Translations under genes and position numbers: made by a program
In this document: piece by piece, positions 35,809-45,759 of the stretch
How positions within the stretch are numbered: the first letter of the stretch is position 1
Layout: each line of letters starts with the position of its first letter
The notes under the pieces: generated by a model
The model's database searches: none
Seen by the model: the letters and a program-made list of their open reading frames with translations, nothing else
What the model was told of the DNA's origin: nothing
Assembly: GCF_000444135.1 (NCBI RefSeq)
Contig: NZ_ATDK01000040.1
Location: 1 to 64,000 of the forward strand
Direction of reading: 5' to 3'
Origin: Pseudomonas avellanae BPIC 631
Lineage (GTDB): Bacteria > Pseudomonadota > Gammaproteobacteria > Pseudomonadales > Pseudomonadaceae
DNA: 64,000 bases

Positions 35809-37005
35809 TCAGCTATTGGGCAGTAACCGGCAAGTAATGCTCTTGATGTAACGCGTCTCGGCAATCGCCGGGTGTACCGGGTGGTCCGGGCCCTGACCTC
35901 CGCGTTCCAGCAACTGGATGTTGCGATCCAGATGGCGGGCGCTGGTCAGAAGGATGTTCTGCAAGTCGTCTTCCGGCAGGTGCATGGAGCACGACGCGCT
36001 GATCAGGATGCCGTCCTTGGACAGCAGGCGCATGGCCTGTTCGTTCAGGCGGCGATAGGCACCTTCGCCGTTCTTCATGTCTTTTTTACGTTTGATGAAC
36101 GCAGGCGGATCGGCAACGATGACGTCGAAACGCTCTTCACCGGCTTTCAGCTCTTTCAATGCTTCAAAAACGTCGCCTTCGATGCAGGTCATCTTCTCTG
36201 CAAAACCGTTCAGCGCCGCGTTGCGCTCCACGCCATCCAGGGCAAAGGACGAGGCATCGACGCAAGTCACGTCACTGGCGCCAAACGCTGCCGCCTGAAT
36301 CCCCCAGCCACCGATGTAGCTGTACAGGTCCAGTACACGCTTGCCTTTGACGTAAGGGGCGATGCGCGCGCGGTTCATGCGATGGTCATAGAACCAGCCC
36401 GTCTTCTGCCCGGCCGTGACCGGAGCTTCGAACTTCACGCCGTTCTCTTCCAGCGCAACCCACTCCGGCACCAGGCCGAACACGGTTTCGACGTAACGAT
36501 TCAGGCCTTCCGCATCGCGGGCCGCCGAGTCGTTCTTGAACAGAATACCGCTAGGCTTGATGACCTGAACCAGCGCCGCAATGATGTCTTCCTTGTGGTT
36601 TTCCATGGTGGCCGAGGCCAGCTGGACGACCAGAATGTCACCGAAGCGATCAACCACCAGGCCCGGCAGCAGATCGGAATCGCCGAAAACCAGGCGATAG
36701 AACGGCTTGTCGAACAGACGTTCGCGCAGCGAAAGCGCCACATTGATGCGGTGCACGAGCAGGGATTTGTCGAGCGCCAGCTTGATGTCGCGCGACAGCA
36801 AGCGTGCACAGATCAGGTTGTTGGGGCTCATGGCGACGATGCCTAGCGGCTTGCCGCCAGCCGCTTCAAGCAATGCCTGATCACCGGCCGCAAAACCATT
36901 CAGCGGAGTGGCGGCTACGTCGATTTCGTTGCTGTAGACCCACAGATGACCCGCGCGCAGGCGGCGGTCGGCGTTGGCTTTGAGGCGCAAGCTAGGCAGG
37001 GACAT
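35809..37005 (-). CDS. rlmI: 23S rRNA (cytosine(1962)-C(5))-methyltransferase
   Basis: A 398-residue PUA-domain methyltransferase. The N-terminal PUA domain (about 1-80, RRLRAGHLWVYSNEI) is followed by the SAM motif VLDLYSYIGGWG and the catalytic region VADPPAFIKRKKDM. RlmI modifies C1962 of 23S rRNA to m5C. CAGGAG precedes the ATG. The family also contains less-characterised paralogues, so the exact target is by homology. A TATAAT element inside a dyad lies just upstream (37026-37052). Confidence 0.9.
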   Translation of the reverse strand: MSLPSLRLKANADRRLRAGHLWVYSNEIDVAATPLNGFAAGDQALLEAAGGKPLGIVAMSPNNLICARLLSRDIKLALDKSLLVHRINVALSLRERLFDKPFYRLVFGDSDLLPGLVVDRFGDILVVQLASATMENHKEDIIAALVQVIKPSGILFKNDSAARDAEGLNRYVETVFGLVPEWVALEENGVKFEAPVTAGQKTGWFYDHRMNRARIAPYVKGKRVLDLYSYIGGWGIQAAAFGASDVTCVDASSFALDGVERNAALNGFAEKMTCIEGDVFEALKELKAGEERFDVIVADPPAFIKRKKDMKNGEGAYRRLNEQAMRLLSKDGILISASCSMHLPEDDLQNILLTSARHLDRNIQLLERGGQGPDHPVHPAIAETRYIKSITCRLLPNS

Positions 37006-37025
37006 GACGTCGCTCCTGAAAAAAG

Positions 37026-37052
37026 AGCGGGATTATAGCGCGTCATCCCGCT
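37026..37052 (-). promoter_or_regulatory. rlmI promoter element within a dyad
   Basis: On the minus strand the arms AGCGGGAT (complement of 37045-37052) and ATCCCGCT (complement of 37026-37033) enclose a TATAAT -10-like hexamer and are followed by CTTTTTTC, then CAGGAG and the rlmI start. It looks both like a promoter and like an intrinsic terminator. No clear -35 box is found at 17 bases. Confidence 0.4.
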
Positions 37053-37249
37053 GATGCGCCGGGTTGACGACAACTTTCGTAACCTATTATGCCGACAGCG
37101 CCTCAATGATCGGGGCTGACCTTTACGCCACGGCGCACAGGGCCTGAAGCTGTCTATCAGCTAAAGTTCCGAGAATATCTTCGTCCCCGGTGATGGACCG
37201 TTGCCCCTCAAAAGGGTCAGAATCCACTCACTACCGAGAGTGATTACCT

Positions 37250-38116
37250 ATGTCCGAAGAGCTTACCTCCGAGCAGATCCAGATAGCGTTGCAAGGCATC
37301 AGCGTGCCCCCGCAGCCACAGATCATGGTGGATCTGCAGATGGAGCAGTACATGCCTGATCCGGACCTGGGCGCGATTGCACGTCTCATCGCACAGGATC
37401 CCGGCCTGTCCGGGGCGCTGCTGAAGATTGTCAATTCTGCGCATTACGGCCTGTCCAACAAGATCGCCTCGATCGACAAGGCGGTGAACCTGTTGGGCAG
37501 TCGGACCGTTATCAATCTGATCAACGCGCAGTCGATCAGGGGCGAGATGACCGATGAAACCATCGTAGCACTCAACCGCTTCTGGGATACCGCGCAGGAT
37601 GTCGCGATGACCAGTCTGACGCTGGCCAAGCGCATCGGCTCGCAAACGGTGGATGAATCCTATGCACTGGGTCTGTTTCATGACTGCGGCATCCCGCTGA
37701 TGCTCAAGCGTTTCCCCAATTACATGCCGGTGCTTGAAGGCGCTTACGCCAACGCCGGGCCTGAGCGCCGCATTGTCGATACCGAAAACAATGCGTTTGA
37801 CACCAATCATTCGGTTGTGGGCTATTACACGGCCAAGTCCTGGCGGCTGCCGGCGCACATTACCGACGCGATCGCCAATCATCACAACGCATTGGCGATT
37901 TTTCAGGACGATACCAGCCGTAATGCCACGCTGAAAAATCTCTTGGCCCCCTTGAAAATGGCCGAGCATATTTGCCAGTCCTACCAGGTGTTGGGTAAGC
38001 AGGACGAGGATCACGAATGGGAAAGCATCGGCGCGCTGGTGCTGGACTACGTCGGGTTGTCCGAATACGATTTTGAATACCTGAGGGAGAGTATCCGCGA
38101 GCTGGGCGCGCGCTGA
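37250..38116 (+). CDS. HDOD domain protein
   Basis: A 288-residue cytoplasmic signalling protein. The HDOD domain (about residues 18-215, VPPQPQIMVDLQ, then QDPGLSGALLKIVNSAHYG) has the HD-type helices but the usual HD catalytic pair is not intact (LFHDCGIPLM is present, other ligands are not obvious). HDOD proteins act in signal transduction, often alongside c-di-GMP or stress pathways; the exact role is unknown. It is 45 bases upstream of mutM, so a short operon is possible. Confidence 0.88.
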   Translation: MSEELTSEQIQIALQGISVPPQPQIMVDLQMEQYMPDPDLGAIARLIAQDPGLSGALLKIVNSAHYGLSNKIASIDKAVNLLGSRTVINLINAQSIRGEMTDETIVALNRFWDTAQDVAMTSLTLAKRIGSQTVDESYALGLFHDCGIPLMLKRFPNYMPVLEGAYANAGPERRIVDTENNAFDTNHSVVGYYTAKSWRLPAHITDAIANHHNALAIFQDDTSRNATLKNLLAPLKMAEHICQSYQVLGKQDEDHEWESIGALVLDYVGLSEYDFEYLRESIRELGAR

Positions 38117-38161
38117 TTCTGCACGCTGCCAGCCCTTACTTTCCGCACGACCGAGTGATCC

Positions 38162-38974
38162 ATGCCTGAATTACCAGAAGTCGAAACCACCCGCCGTGGC
38201 ATCGCGCCGCACCTTGAAGGTCAGCGCGTCAGCCGCGTGATTGTTCGTGATGGCCGTTTGCGCTGGCCCATTCCCGAAGACCTGGACATCCGTCTGTCCG
38301 GGCAGCGCATCATTCAGGTGAGTCGCCGCGCCAAGTACCTGCTGATTCAGGCCGAAGTGGGCACGCTGATCAGCCATCTGGGCATGTCGGGCAATCTGCG
38401 GCTTGTCGAGGCCGGGCTTCCGGCGCTCAAGCACGAGCACGTCGATATCGAGCTGGAGTCCGGGCTGGCGCTGCGTTACACCGACCCGCGCCGGTTCGGG
38501 GCGATGCTCTGGAGTCATGATCCGCACAACCACGAATTGTTGATTCGTCTTGGCCCGGAGCCGCTGACCGACCTGTTCGACGGCGAGCGCCTTTACCAGC
38601 GCTCGCGCGGTAAGTCGATTGCCGTAAAGCCGTTCATCATGGACAACGCAGTCGTGGTGGGTGTGGGCAATATCTACGCGACCGAAGCGCTGTTTGCGGC
38701 GGGTATCGACCCTCGGCGCGAAGCCGGTGGGATCTCCAGGGCGCGTTACCTGAAGCTGGCCATCGAGATCAAGCGCATTCTGGCCTATGCCATCGAGCGC
38801 GGTGGCACGACGTTGCGTGACTTCATCGGCGGCGATGGCAAGCCCGGGTATTTTCAGCAGGAATTGTTTGTCTACGGGCGCGGCGCTCAGCCCTGCAAGG
38901 TTTGCGGTACAACGTTGCGCGAGATCAAACTGGGCCAGCGCGCCAGCGTTTACTGTCCCAAGTGCCAGCGCTGA
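38162..38974 (+). CDS. mutM: Formamidopyrimidine-DNA glycosylase
   Basis: A 270-residue bifunctional glycosylase/AP lyase excising 8-oxoguanine. The N-terminal [14 protein letters not shown] provides the catalytic Pro2 and Glu3. A helix-two-turn-helix contains [17 protein letters not shown]. The C-terminal zinc finger is C-x2-C-x16-C-x2-C (CKVCG ... YCPKC). Intact and full length. Confidence 0.98.
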   Translation: MPELPEVETTRRGIAPHLEGQRVSRVIVRDGRLRWPIPEDLDIRLSGQRIIQVSRRAKYLLIQAEVGTLISHLGMSGNLRLVEAGLPALKHEHVDIELESGLALRYTDPRRFGAMLWSHDPHNHELLIRLGPEPLTDLFDGERLYQRSRGKSIAVKPFIMDNAVVVGVGNIYATEALFAAGIDPRREAGGISRARYLKLAIEIKRILAYAIERGGTTLRDFIGGDGKPGYFQQELFVYGRGAQPCKVCGTTLREIKLGQRASVYCPKCQR

Positions 38975-39063
38975 ACGACTTATGAACCCTGAGCTACTTG
39001 CTTAACCCGCATCCCTGTTTATAGTGATGGCACCCTAATTTGCGACGCCTGAAGGACCACGCC

Positions 39064-39402
39064 ATGAGCCCGTTTCGTATTTTCGCTGCCACGCTGGCGT
39101 TGTTCATCGGTTTGCAGGCCTTGCCCGCAGTTGCTGCCGATATCACGCAAGGCAGCGGCGATCCGGTCTACACCATCCAGAACCCGCCCGCGTTCGCCAT
39201 GATCGGAGACTTGCTGATTGCCCGACCGCTGCTGATCGGCGCGACCATCATCGGCACAGGTCTGTTTGTCATTGCGGCACCCTTTGCGGCGGCAGGCGGC
39301 AATCTTGGCGCGACGGGCAAGGCGCTCGTCGTCGATCCGGGCAAGGCGGCCTTTGTGCGTTGCCTGGGTTGCACCGGTGACGGATACGGCAAGCAGCAGT
39401 AA
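39064..39402 (+). CDS. Small exported/membrane protein, unknown function
   Basis: A 112-residue protein from the ATG at 39064 (AAGGA at 39050-39054). The N-terminus [26 protein letters not shown] is a Sec signal peptide with AxA cleavage. One hydrophobic segment follows ([24 protein letters not shown]). The C-terminus has a cysteine pair (RCLGCTG). Related Pseudomonas proteins sit at the same place next to mutM, but I do not know a function. Confidence 0.75.
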   Translation: MSPFRIFAATLALFIGLQALPAVAADITQGSGDPVYTIQNPPAFAMIGDLLIARPLLIGATIIGTGLFVIAAPFAAAGGNLGATGKALVVDPGKAAFVRCLGCTGDGYGKQQ

Positions 39403-39410
39403 GGCCTGGA

Positions 39411-39725
<315 letters not shown>

Positions 39726-39752
39726 TTAGGCTTCAGGATGCACCTTGATGTG

Positions 39753-40376
<624 letters not shown>

Positions 40377-40399
40377 TTACTGTTATGGCACTTATGCAA

Positions 40400-41827
40400 T
40401 CAACGCATGAAAAGTTTATAAATCAGGCGCTGAATCGCTTTGCCGTACGGTGGATAAATCAATCGCGCTGCGTTCAGGCGCTGTTTGGTGAACACCGCCT
40501 TCGCCTGGCTGAAAGTAAGAAAGCCTTCGCGGCCATGGTAATTACCCATGCCCGAAGGGCCGACCCCGCCGAAAGGCAAATCGTCCTGAGCGGCATGCAT
40601 CAGCGTGTCATTGATCGACACTCCGCCAGAATGCGTGCGCTCCAGTACCTGCCGTTGCTCGGCCTTGTTGTAGCCGAAGTAGTACAGCGCCAGCGGGCGA
40701 GGGCGCTGGTTGATGTAGGCGTAGGCGTCTTCGATACGGTCGTAAGGCACGACCGGCAGCAACGGCCCGAAGATCTCGTCCTGCATTACCAGCATGTCGT
40801 CGTTGACATTGATTAACACACTGAACGGCATGCGCCGATCCTGGCCCTGCTCATACAGCGTGATGATTGTCGCGCCCTTGTTCGCAGCGTCTTCCAAACA
40901 GTGGTTCAGGCGCAGCAACTGGCGTTGATTGATGATTGCGGTGTAATCCGGGTTGTCGATCAGCGTCGGGTAGAAGCGCTTTACTGCTGCGGTGTAAGCG
41001 TTCACAAACCCTGTCAAACGATCCTTCGGCACCAGCACATAATCCGGGGCAATACAGGTTTGTCCTGCATTGAGCGTCTTGCCGAATGCGATGCGCTCGG
41101 CGGCGTCCTGCAGCGGTACATCCTGCGACACGATGGCGGGCGATTTGCCGCCCAGCTCCAGAGTGACCGGCGTCAGATTTTCAGCGGCAGCGCGCATGAC
41201 ATGCTTGCCAATGCTGGTTGCGCCCGTAAACAGCAGGTGATCGAACGGCAGGCGCGAGAACGCCATGCCCGTTTCAGCTTCGCCGAGCACTACCGCAACC
41301 AGGTCTTCCGGGAACACGTTGGCAAGCAAACGCTTGAGCAGCGCGCCGGTTGCGGGTGTCGATTCACTGAGCTTGAGCATTACCCGGTTGCCTGCCGCCA
41401 ACGCACCGATCAAAGGCCCGATCGCCAGGAAAAGCGGGTAGTTCCACGGCACAATCACCCCGATCACGCCCAGCGGCTGATATACAACTTTCGCCGATGC
41501 AGGCTGAAACATCAGCCCAACGCGCCGCCGCGACGGTTTCATCCAGCGCTTCACGTGTTTTCGTGCATCAGCAATACCCAGCAGGCTCGGCAACAGCTCG
41601 GCCAGAAGGGTCTCATCGGCACTGCGCTGGCCGAAGTCTGCGCCTATCGCATCGATCAGGTCCTGGCGATGAAGGCTCAACAACTCGCCCAGCGACTTGA
41701 GCCATTGCAGGCGCTGTGCTGCCGACGGCATCGAATTGACCCTGAATGCGGCACGTTGCAGGGCAAATGCTTGGTGCATTGTTTCAATTGAAGGGCCAGT
41801 GTGCTGAGGCGCTGTTTCGGCGAGCAT
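40400..41827 (-). CDS. calB: Coniferyl-aldehyde-dehydrogenase-like protein
   Basis: A 475-residue NAD(P)-dependent aldehyde dehydrogenase with catalytic Cys258 (NAGQTC) and general base Glu224 (LELGGKSP). It belongs to the class 3-like branch that includes coniferyl aldehyde dehydrogenase and fatty aldehyde dehydrogenases, with a hydrophobic C-terminal stretch. The true substrate is not determined by sequence; lignin-type aldehydes are plausible for a plant-associated host. It is divergent from a TetR regulator across a spacer with three dyads, so substrate-dependent control is likely. Confidence 0.82.
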   Translation of the reverse strand: MLAETAPQHTGPSIETMHQAFALQRAAFRVNSMPSAAQRLQWLKSLGELLSLHRQDLIDAIGADFGQRSADETLLAELLPSLLGIADARKHVKRWMKPSRRRVGLMFQPASAKVVYQPLGVIGVIVPWNYPLFLAIGPLIGALAAGNRVMLKLSESTPATGALLKRLLANVFPEDLVAVVLGEAETGMAFSRLPFDHLLFTGATSIGKHVMRAAAENLTPVTLELGGKSPAIVSQDVPLQDAAERIAFGKTLNAGQTCIAPDYVLVPKDRLTGFVNAYTAAVKRFYPTLIDNPDYTAIINQRQLLRLNHCLEDAANKGATIITLYEQGQDRRMPFSVLINVNDDMLVMQDEIFGPLLPVVPYDRIEDAYAYINQRPRPLALYYFGYNKAEQRQVLERTHSGGVSINDTLMHAAQDDLPFGGVGPSGMGNYHGREGFLTFSQAKAVFTKQRLNAARLIYPPYGKAIQRLIYKLFMR

Positions 41828-41870
41828 GGAGGTTTCCGGGTTGGGTGTGACGGGATTTTTAGAGTTATTG

Positions 41871-41995
41871 CTCTATAGAGTCAAATTGTTCATGCCCCCG
41901 GTCGTTGCAACCAATGGTTTTTTGAATGCTTAAAGGCATACGGTCATCTGATTTCTGTATGCCTTCAGGCGTTCGCTTGTTATTCGATATAACAA
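41871..41995. promoter_or_regulatory. Three dyads in the calB/TetR divergent spacer
   Basis: CTCTATAGAG is a perfect 10-base palindrome (41871-41880). AAGGCATAC (41933-41941) and GTATGCCTT (41957-41965) form nine-base arms. TTGTTAT (41977-41983) and ATAACAA (41989-41995) form seven-base arms around TCGAT. Any may be the TetR operator; the third has the most operator-like geometry. The 277-base spacer (41828-42104) has no gene. Confidence 0.5.
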
Positions 41996-42104
41996 TCACG
42001 AGGCTGACTGCCTGCTGTCAAAGCGACGATTCAGTCACCATAGTGGCACTTGCCTGCGCTAAGATTGCCATCATCCCATCCGCAACCGAGCGTCCTGGCC
42101 CAGC

Positions 42105-42767
42105 ATGGCACCCCGTACCAAAACCCGTGAGCGTATTGTGCAAGCCAGCCTTGAGCTGTTCAATCAGCAAGGCGAGCGTTGCATAACCACCAATCACATT
42201 GCTGCGCACATGGAGATATCACCCGGCAATCTCTATTATCACTTTGCCAACAAGCAGGTAATCATTGCCGAGCTGTTCACCCAGTATGAAACGCTGGTTG
42301 GCAGTTTTCTGACATTGCGCACAGACCGTCTGCCGACTATCGAGGACAAGCGCGATTACTTTATGGCAATGATCGACGCCATGTGGCGCTATCGTTTTCT
42401 GCACCAGGACCTTGAACACCTGCTGACGTCGGATGCGGAGCTTGCCAGGCGCTACCGGCGTTTTTCGTACCGCTGCCTGATGCAGGCGATGAACATTTAC
42501 CGGGGGTTCATCAAGGCGGGCATCCTGCAGATGGATGAGTCGCAGATCGAGTGGACCAGCCTCAATACCTGGATTGTGCTGACGTCGTGGGTGCGGTTTT
42601 TGTGCACTAACCGGGAAAACAATGCCGAGTTGAACGAATCAGCCATCCGGCGTGGTGTCTATCAGGTGCTCATGCTCGAATCGGTCTTTGTCGCGCCTCA
42701 GGCTCGCGAAGCGTTCGATGCGTTATGTGAAACGTTCCATTCATCGTTGCCAGAGGCTCTGGCCTGA
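42105..42767 (+). CDS. TetR family transcriptional regulator
   Basis: A 220-residue regulator with an N-terminal TetR helix-turn-helix (RERIVQASLELFNQQG ... ISPGNLYYHFANK, residues about 8-55) and a helical ligand domain. The PGNLYYHF recognition helix is close to that of regulators of lipid or aromatic genes. It most likely represses the divergent aldehyde dehydrogenase gene. The sulfurtransferase gene follows 53 bases downstream. Confidence 0.9.
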   Translation: MAPRTKTRERIVQASLELFNQQGERCITTNHIAAHMEISPGNLYYHFANKQVIIAELFTQYETLVGSFLTLRTDRLPTIEDKRDYFMAMIDAMWRYRFLHQDLEHLLTSDAELARRYRRFSYRCLMQAMNIYRGFIKAGILQMDESQIEWTSLNTWIVLTSWVRFLCTNRENNAELNESAIRRGVYQVLMLESVFVAPQAREAFDALCETFHSSLPEALA

Positions 42768-42820
42768 ATCCAGAGCCGATGAGCAGCCTGACTATCGGGT
42801 TTCTGCCACAGGAGTGTGTC

Positions 42821-43678
42821 ATGTCCATTGCGCAACTGATCAGCCCTGAACGCCTGGCCATGCGCCAGAAGACGCCAGGCCTGGTCATTCTCGATTGTCG
42901 CTTTGCACTGGAAGATGCGGATTACGGCCAGCGCAACTATGCGCAGGGCCATATCGAAGGTGCGTCGTTTGCCGATCTGAAGCGTGACCTCAGCGGGCCG
43001 GCTATCAAAGGCAAGACCGGACGCCACCCGCTGCCGGAGCCTGCTGCCTTGCTGGAAAGCATTCAGGCATGGGGCATAAATGCCGACAGCGACGTCGTGC
43101 TGTACGACGACGGCCCCGGTATGTTCGCCGCGCGCGCCTGGTGGCTGCTGGCCTGGATGGGCAAGCGTGAGGGTGTTTACCTGCTCGACGGTGGGCTTAA
43201 AGCCTGGCACGCGGCGGGTTTGCCGCTGAGCCTGGATGCGCTGAACCATGAGCCGGGCAATTTCAGCGGCGAGCCGGACATGTCGATGTTGCTCAGTGGC
43301 AGCCGATTGCAGAGCCGCCTCGGGCGTGTGGAGATGACGTTGATCGATGCCCGCGCTGAAGCCCGCTTTCGCGGCGACGTGGAGCCTCTGGACCCTGTTG
43401 CCGGACACATCCCTGGTGCGCAGTGTGCGGCCTGCACCGACAATCTCGGGCCGGACGGGCGTTTTCTGCCGCCCGAGCAGCTCAGGCGGCGTTTCGCCGA
43501 AAAGCTGCAAGGCCGCCCGCCGGAAAGTCTGGTGTCCTATTGCGGCTCGGGCGTCACGGCCTGTCATAACCTGTTCGCGCTGTGCCTGGCTGGCTACCCG
43601 ATGGGCACCCTGTATGCAGGATCCTGGAGCGAATGGATTACCGATCCGACGCGTGAAATAGCCACTGGCGCCTGTTAA
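42821..43678 (+). CDS. Sulfurtransferase (rhodanese, mercaptopyruvate-type)
   Basis: A 285-residue two-domain rhodanese from the ATG at 42821 (CAGGAG upstream). The C-terminal domain has the active loop Cys241-GSGVTAC. The CGSGVT form, rather than CRxGxT, points to 3-mercaptopyruvate rather than thiosulfate preference. The N-terminal domain is the inactive repeat (DCRF, GHIEGA). It acts in cytoplasmic sulfur transfer or cyanide detoxification. Convergent with the YheT gene, seven bases apart. Confidence 0.88.
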   Translation: MSIAQLISPERLAMRQKTPGLVILDCRFALEDADYGQRNYAQGHIEGASFADLKRDLSGPAIKGKTGRHPLPEPAALLESIQAWGINADSDVVLYDDGPGMFAARAWWLLAWMGKREGVYLLDGGLKAWHAAGLPLSLDALNHEPGNFSGEPDMSMLLSGSRLQSRLGRVEMTLIDARAEARFRGDVEPLDPVAGHIPGAQCAACTDNLGPDGRFLPPEQLRRRFAEKLQGRPPESLVSYCGSGVTACHNLFALCLAGYPMGTLYAGSWSEWITDPTREIATGAC

Positions 43679-43685
43679 TCCGGCG

Positions 43686-44720
43686 TCAGCTTGCGCTGGC
43701 GCTTTGATGTACCTGCGCGGCGCTCAGCCATGACGGGATACGCCGATCGAGGTAATAAGTAGGGTTGCGCAACGAGCCATCGACAAAACCGACGTGCCCG
43801 CCTTTGGCATGCAGTTCAAATTCGGTGCAGGCTGACAGTTCGCCGGGCTCGGGCAGGCTGTGGGGGAAAACGAATGGATCGTCGCGAGACTGGATAATCA
43901 GCGTAGGCGTTTCAATCTGGCCCAGGTAATAGCGACTCGATGCACTGCGGTAATAATCCGTCGCATCGACGAAGCCGTGCAGCGGGGCCGTCACCCGGCC
44001 ATCGAAGTCCCAGAACGTTCGCATGTTCTCCAGCGAGCCCAGGGCAGACAGTTCGGCGAGCCCTTCGGTGAGCCCTTCATGTTGAAAGCGCTGTTGCTTG
44101 TCGCGGATGTACGTCAGCATTTCGCGCATGAAGTGCCGTTGATAGACCTTGGAAAACCCCTGGCCAATACGGTTGGCGCACTCGTCCAGACGAAAAGGGA
44201 CAGACACCGCTACCGCACCCAGCAGATCGCTGTGCTTGCCTGACTCGCCCAGATACTTGAGCAGCACGTTGCCGCCCAGTGAATACCCCACGGCATATAG
44301 CGCAGCCAGTGGGCGCAGCGAGCGTAAATGGGCGATCACCTCAGCCAGGTCTTCGCTGGCCCCGGAGTGATAACTGCGCGACAGCAGATTGGGCTCTCCC
44401 GAGCAGCCGCGCCAGTTGAGCGCCACACTGGCCCAGCCCTTCGTCGCCATTGCCTTTTGCAGGCCGGCGACATAAGGCGAGTTGGACGACCCGGTCAGGC
44501 CGTGCAGCACCAGCACCAATGGCGCATCAGCTTCGTTCGGCCCATGCCAGTCCATGTCCAGAAAATCCCCGTCCTTCAACCACAACCGCTCGCGAGTACG
44601 CGCCAGCAGCGTTGGCTTGCGCACCAGCGGGCCCCAAAGCGTCTGCAGGTGCGGATTACCCATGCCGACGGCCGGGACGAACGGGTTTGCATGGGGAACA
44701 AAGGCAGGGCGTGTAGGCAC
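43686..44720 (-). CDS. YheT family alpha/beta hydrolase
   Basis: A 344-residue alpha/beta hydrolase with nucleophile elbow GYSLGG (Ser147), oxyanion segment VLHGLTGSSNS and C-terminal GGHVGFV supplying the histidine. The family (COG0429) has esterase activity on unknown substrates. The length and the N-terminal NPHLQTLWGPL segment match YheT. It is followed upstream by a long repeat block. Function beyond hydrolase is not known. Confidence 0.88.
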   Translation of the reverse strand: MPTRPAFVPHANPFVPAVGMGNPHLQTLWGPLVRKPTLLARTRERLWLKDGDFLDMDWHGPNEADAPLVLVLHGLTGSSNSPYVAGLQKAMATKGWASVALNWRGCSGEPNLLSRSYHSGASEDLAEVIAHLRSLRPLAALYAVGYSLGGNVLLKYLGESGKHSDLLGAVAVSVPFRLDECANRIGQGFSKVYQRHFMREMLTYIRDKQQRFQHEGLTEGLAELSALGSLENMRTFWDFDGRVTAPLHGFVDATDYYRSASSRYYLGQIETPTLIIQSRDDPFVFPHSLPEPGELSACTEFELHAKGGHVGFVDGSLRNPTYYLDRRIPSWLSAAQVHQSASAS

Positions 44721-44799
44721 GGTATTGCTCGACGATCAATTCAAGGGCTGATGCGGTACGTTGCCACTAAGTGGGCCGGGATGTAAGTGGCCTGGCGGT

Positions 44800-45172
44800 G
44801 TCGTTGCGCACGAAAGTTGAGATTATCGTTCCCAGCGCTCCAGCGTGGGAATGCAGTTCACGACGCTCCGCGTCGCAAAAGAGGACGCGGAGCGTCCAGA
44901 ACGGCATGCCGACGCGGAGCGTCGCACGATAGTTGTATCATTGCCGCAGCGCAGCGCAACGTCATGCCCAGCCCGGAATCACTGCACATAAACGAAAGCG
45001 CTTTTTTACCGCGATGGCACTGACATCGAAGAACCGCTGTGCGACGCTCCGCGTCACAGATCTGCGCCGCACACTCAGGATCGGACGCAGAGCGTCCAGA
45101 ACGGCATGCCGACGCGGAGCATCGCACGATAATGGAGGTTATCGTTCCGCACGCTCCAGTGGCACGAGCCCT
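44800..45172. repeat. Composite palindromic repeat block
   Basis: The 454-base spacer between the YheT gene and rsmD has no gene. It contains at least two 50-base elements (about 44882-44935 and 45085-45131), palindromes CGACGCTCCGCGTCGC and CGACGCTCCGCGTCACAGAT, and the TCGTTCC...CGCTCCAG module three times, plus about 90 bases of non-repeat sequence (44937-45030). Confidence 0.85.
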
Positions 45173-45174
45173 GA

Positions 45175-45759
45175 TTAACCCCGCTGCCACAACGCGTAAT
45201 ACACCTGTCCGGCCTTTTTCTCGCGATGCAATCGCCAACTGCCCGGCAAGCCGGTGGTCGAGGGCGGTGTTTCGCTTTCGGTGTAGATCCAGGCGGTATC
45301 AGCCAGCCAGCCATGGGTTTCCAGCAGGTTGCAGGCCGAAGCGAGCAGGCCCTGATGGAAGGGCGGGTCGAGGAAGACGACGTCGAAGGGCGAGGCGATG
45401 GCGGTTTCCAGGTGGCGCAGGGCGTCGGTCTGGGAAACCTGGCCGCTGGTGCAGTTCAGGGCGTTGAGGTTCTGGCGCAGGCTGGCGATGGCGGCAGCGT
45501 TGCTGTCCAGTGCCAGGCCCATGCTGGCGCCGCGCGACAACGCTTCGAAGTACAGCGCGCCGCTGCCGGTGAAGACGTCCAGCACCCTGGCGCCCGCGAT
45601 GTAAGGCGCGAGCCAGTTGAACAGGGTTTCGCGCACGCGATCCGGCGTCGGGCGCAGGCCGGGGGCGTCCGGGAAAGTCAGGCGGCGGCTGCCCCATTCT
45701 CCCCCGATGATACGAAGCTGACCCAGGCCGTTATGGCCCTTCGGACGTGGATTGGCCAT
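45175..45759 (-). CDS. rsmD: 16S rRNA (guanine(966)-N(2))-methyltransferase
   Basis: A 194-residue methyltransferase with SAM motif LDVFTGSGALYFEALSRGA and catalytic DPPF in VVFLDPPFHQG. The N-terminal GEWGSRRLTFPDAPGLRPT region is typical of RsmD. Its ATG overlaps the stop of the M16 gene by one base (TGATG), so the three minus-strand genes form an operon upstream of and divergent from ftsY. Confidence 0.96.
   Translation of the reverse strand: MANPRPKGHNGLGQLRIIGGEWGSRRLTFPDAPGLRPTPDRVRETLFNWLAPYIAGARVLDVFTGSGALYFEALSRGASMGLALDSNAAAIASLRQNLNALNCTSGQVSQTDALRHLETAIASPFDVVFLDPPFHQGLLASACNLLETHGWLADTAWIYTESETPPSTTGLPGSWRLHREKKAGQVYYALWQRG

Noticed and set aside
37163-37190. TAAAGTT resembling a sigma-28 -35 box upstream of the HDOD gene
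   Set aside because: No GCCGATAA-like -10 at the right distance.
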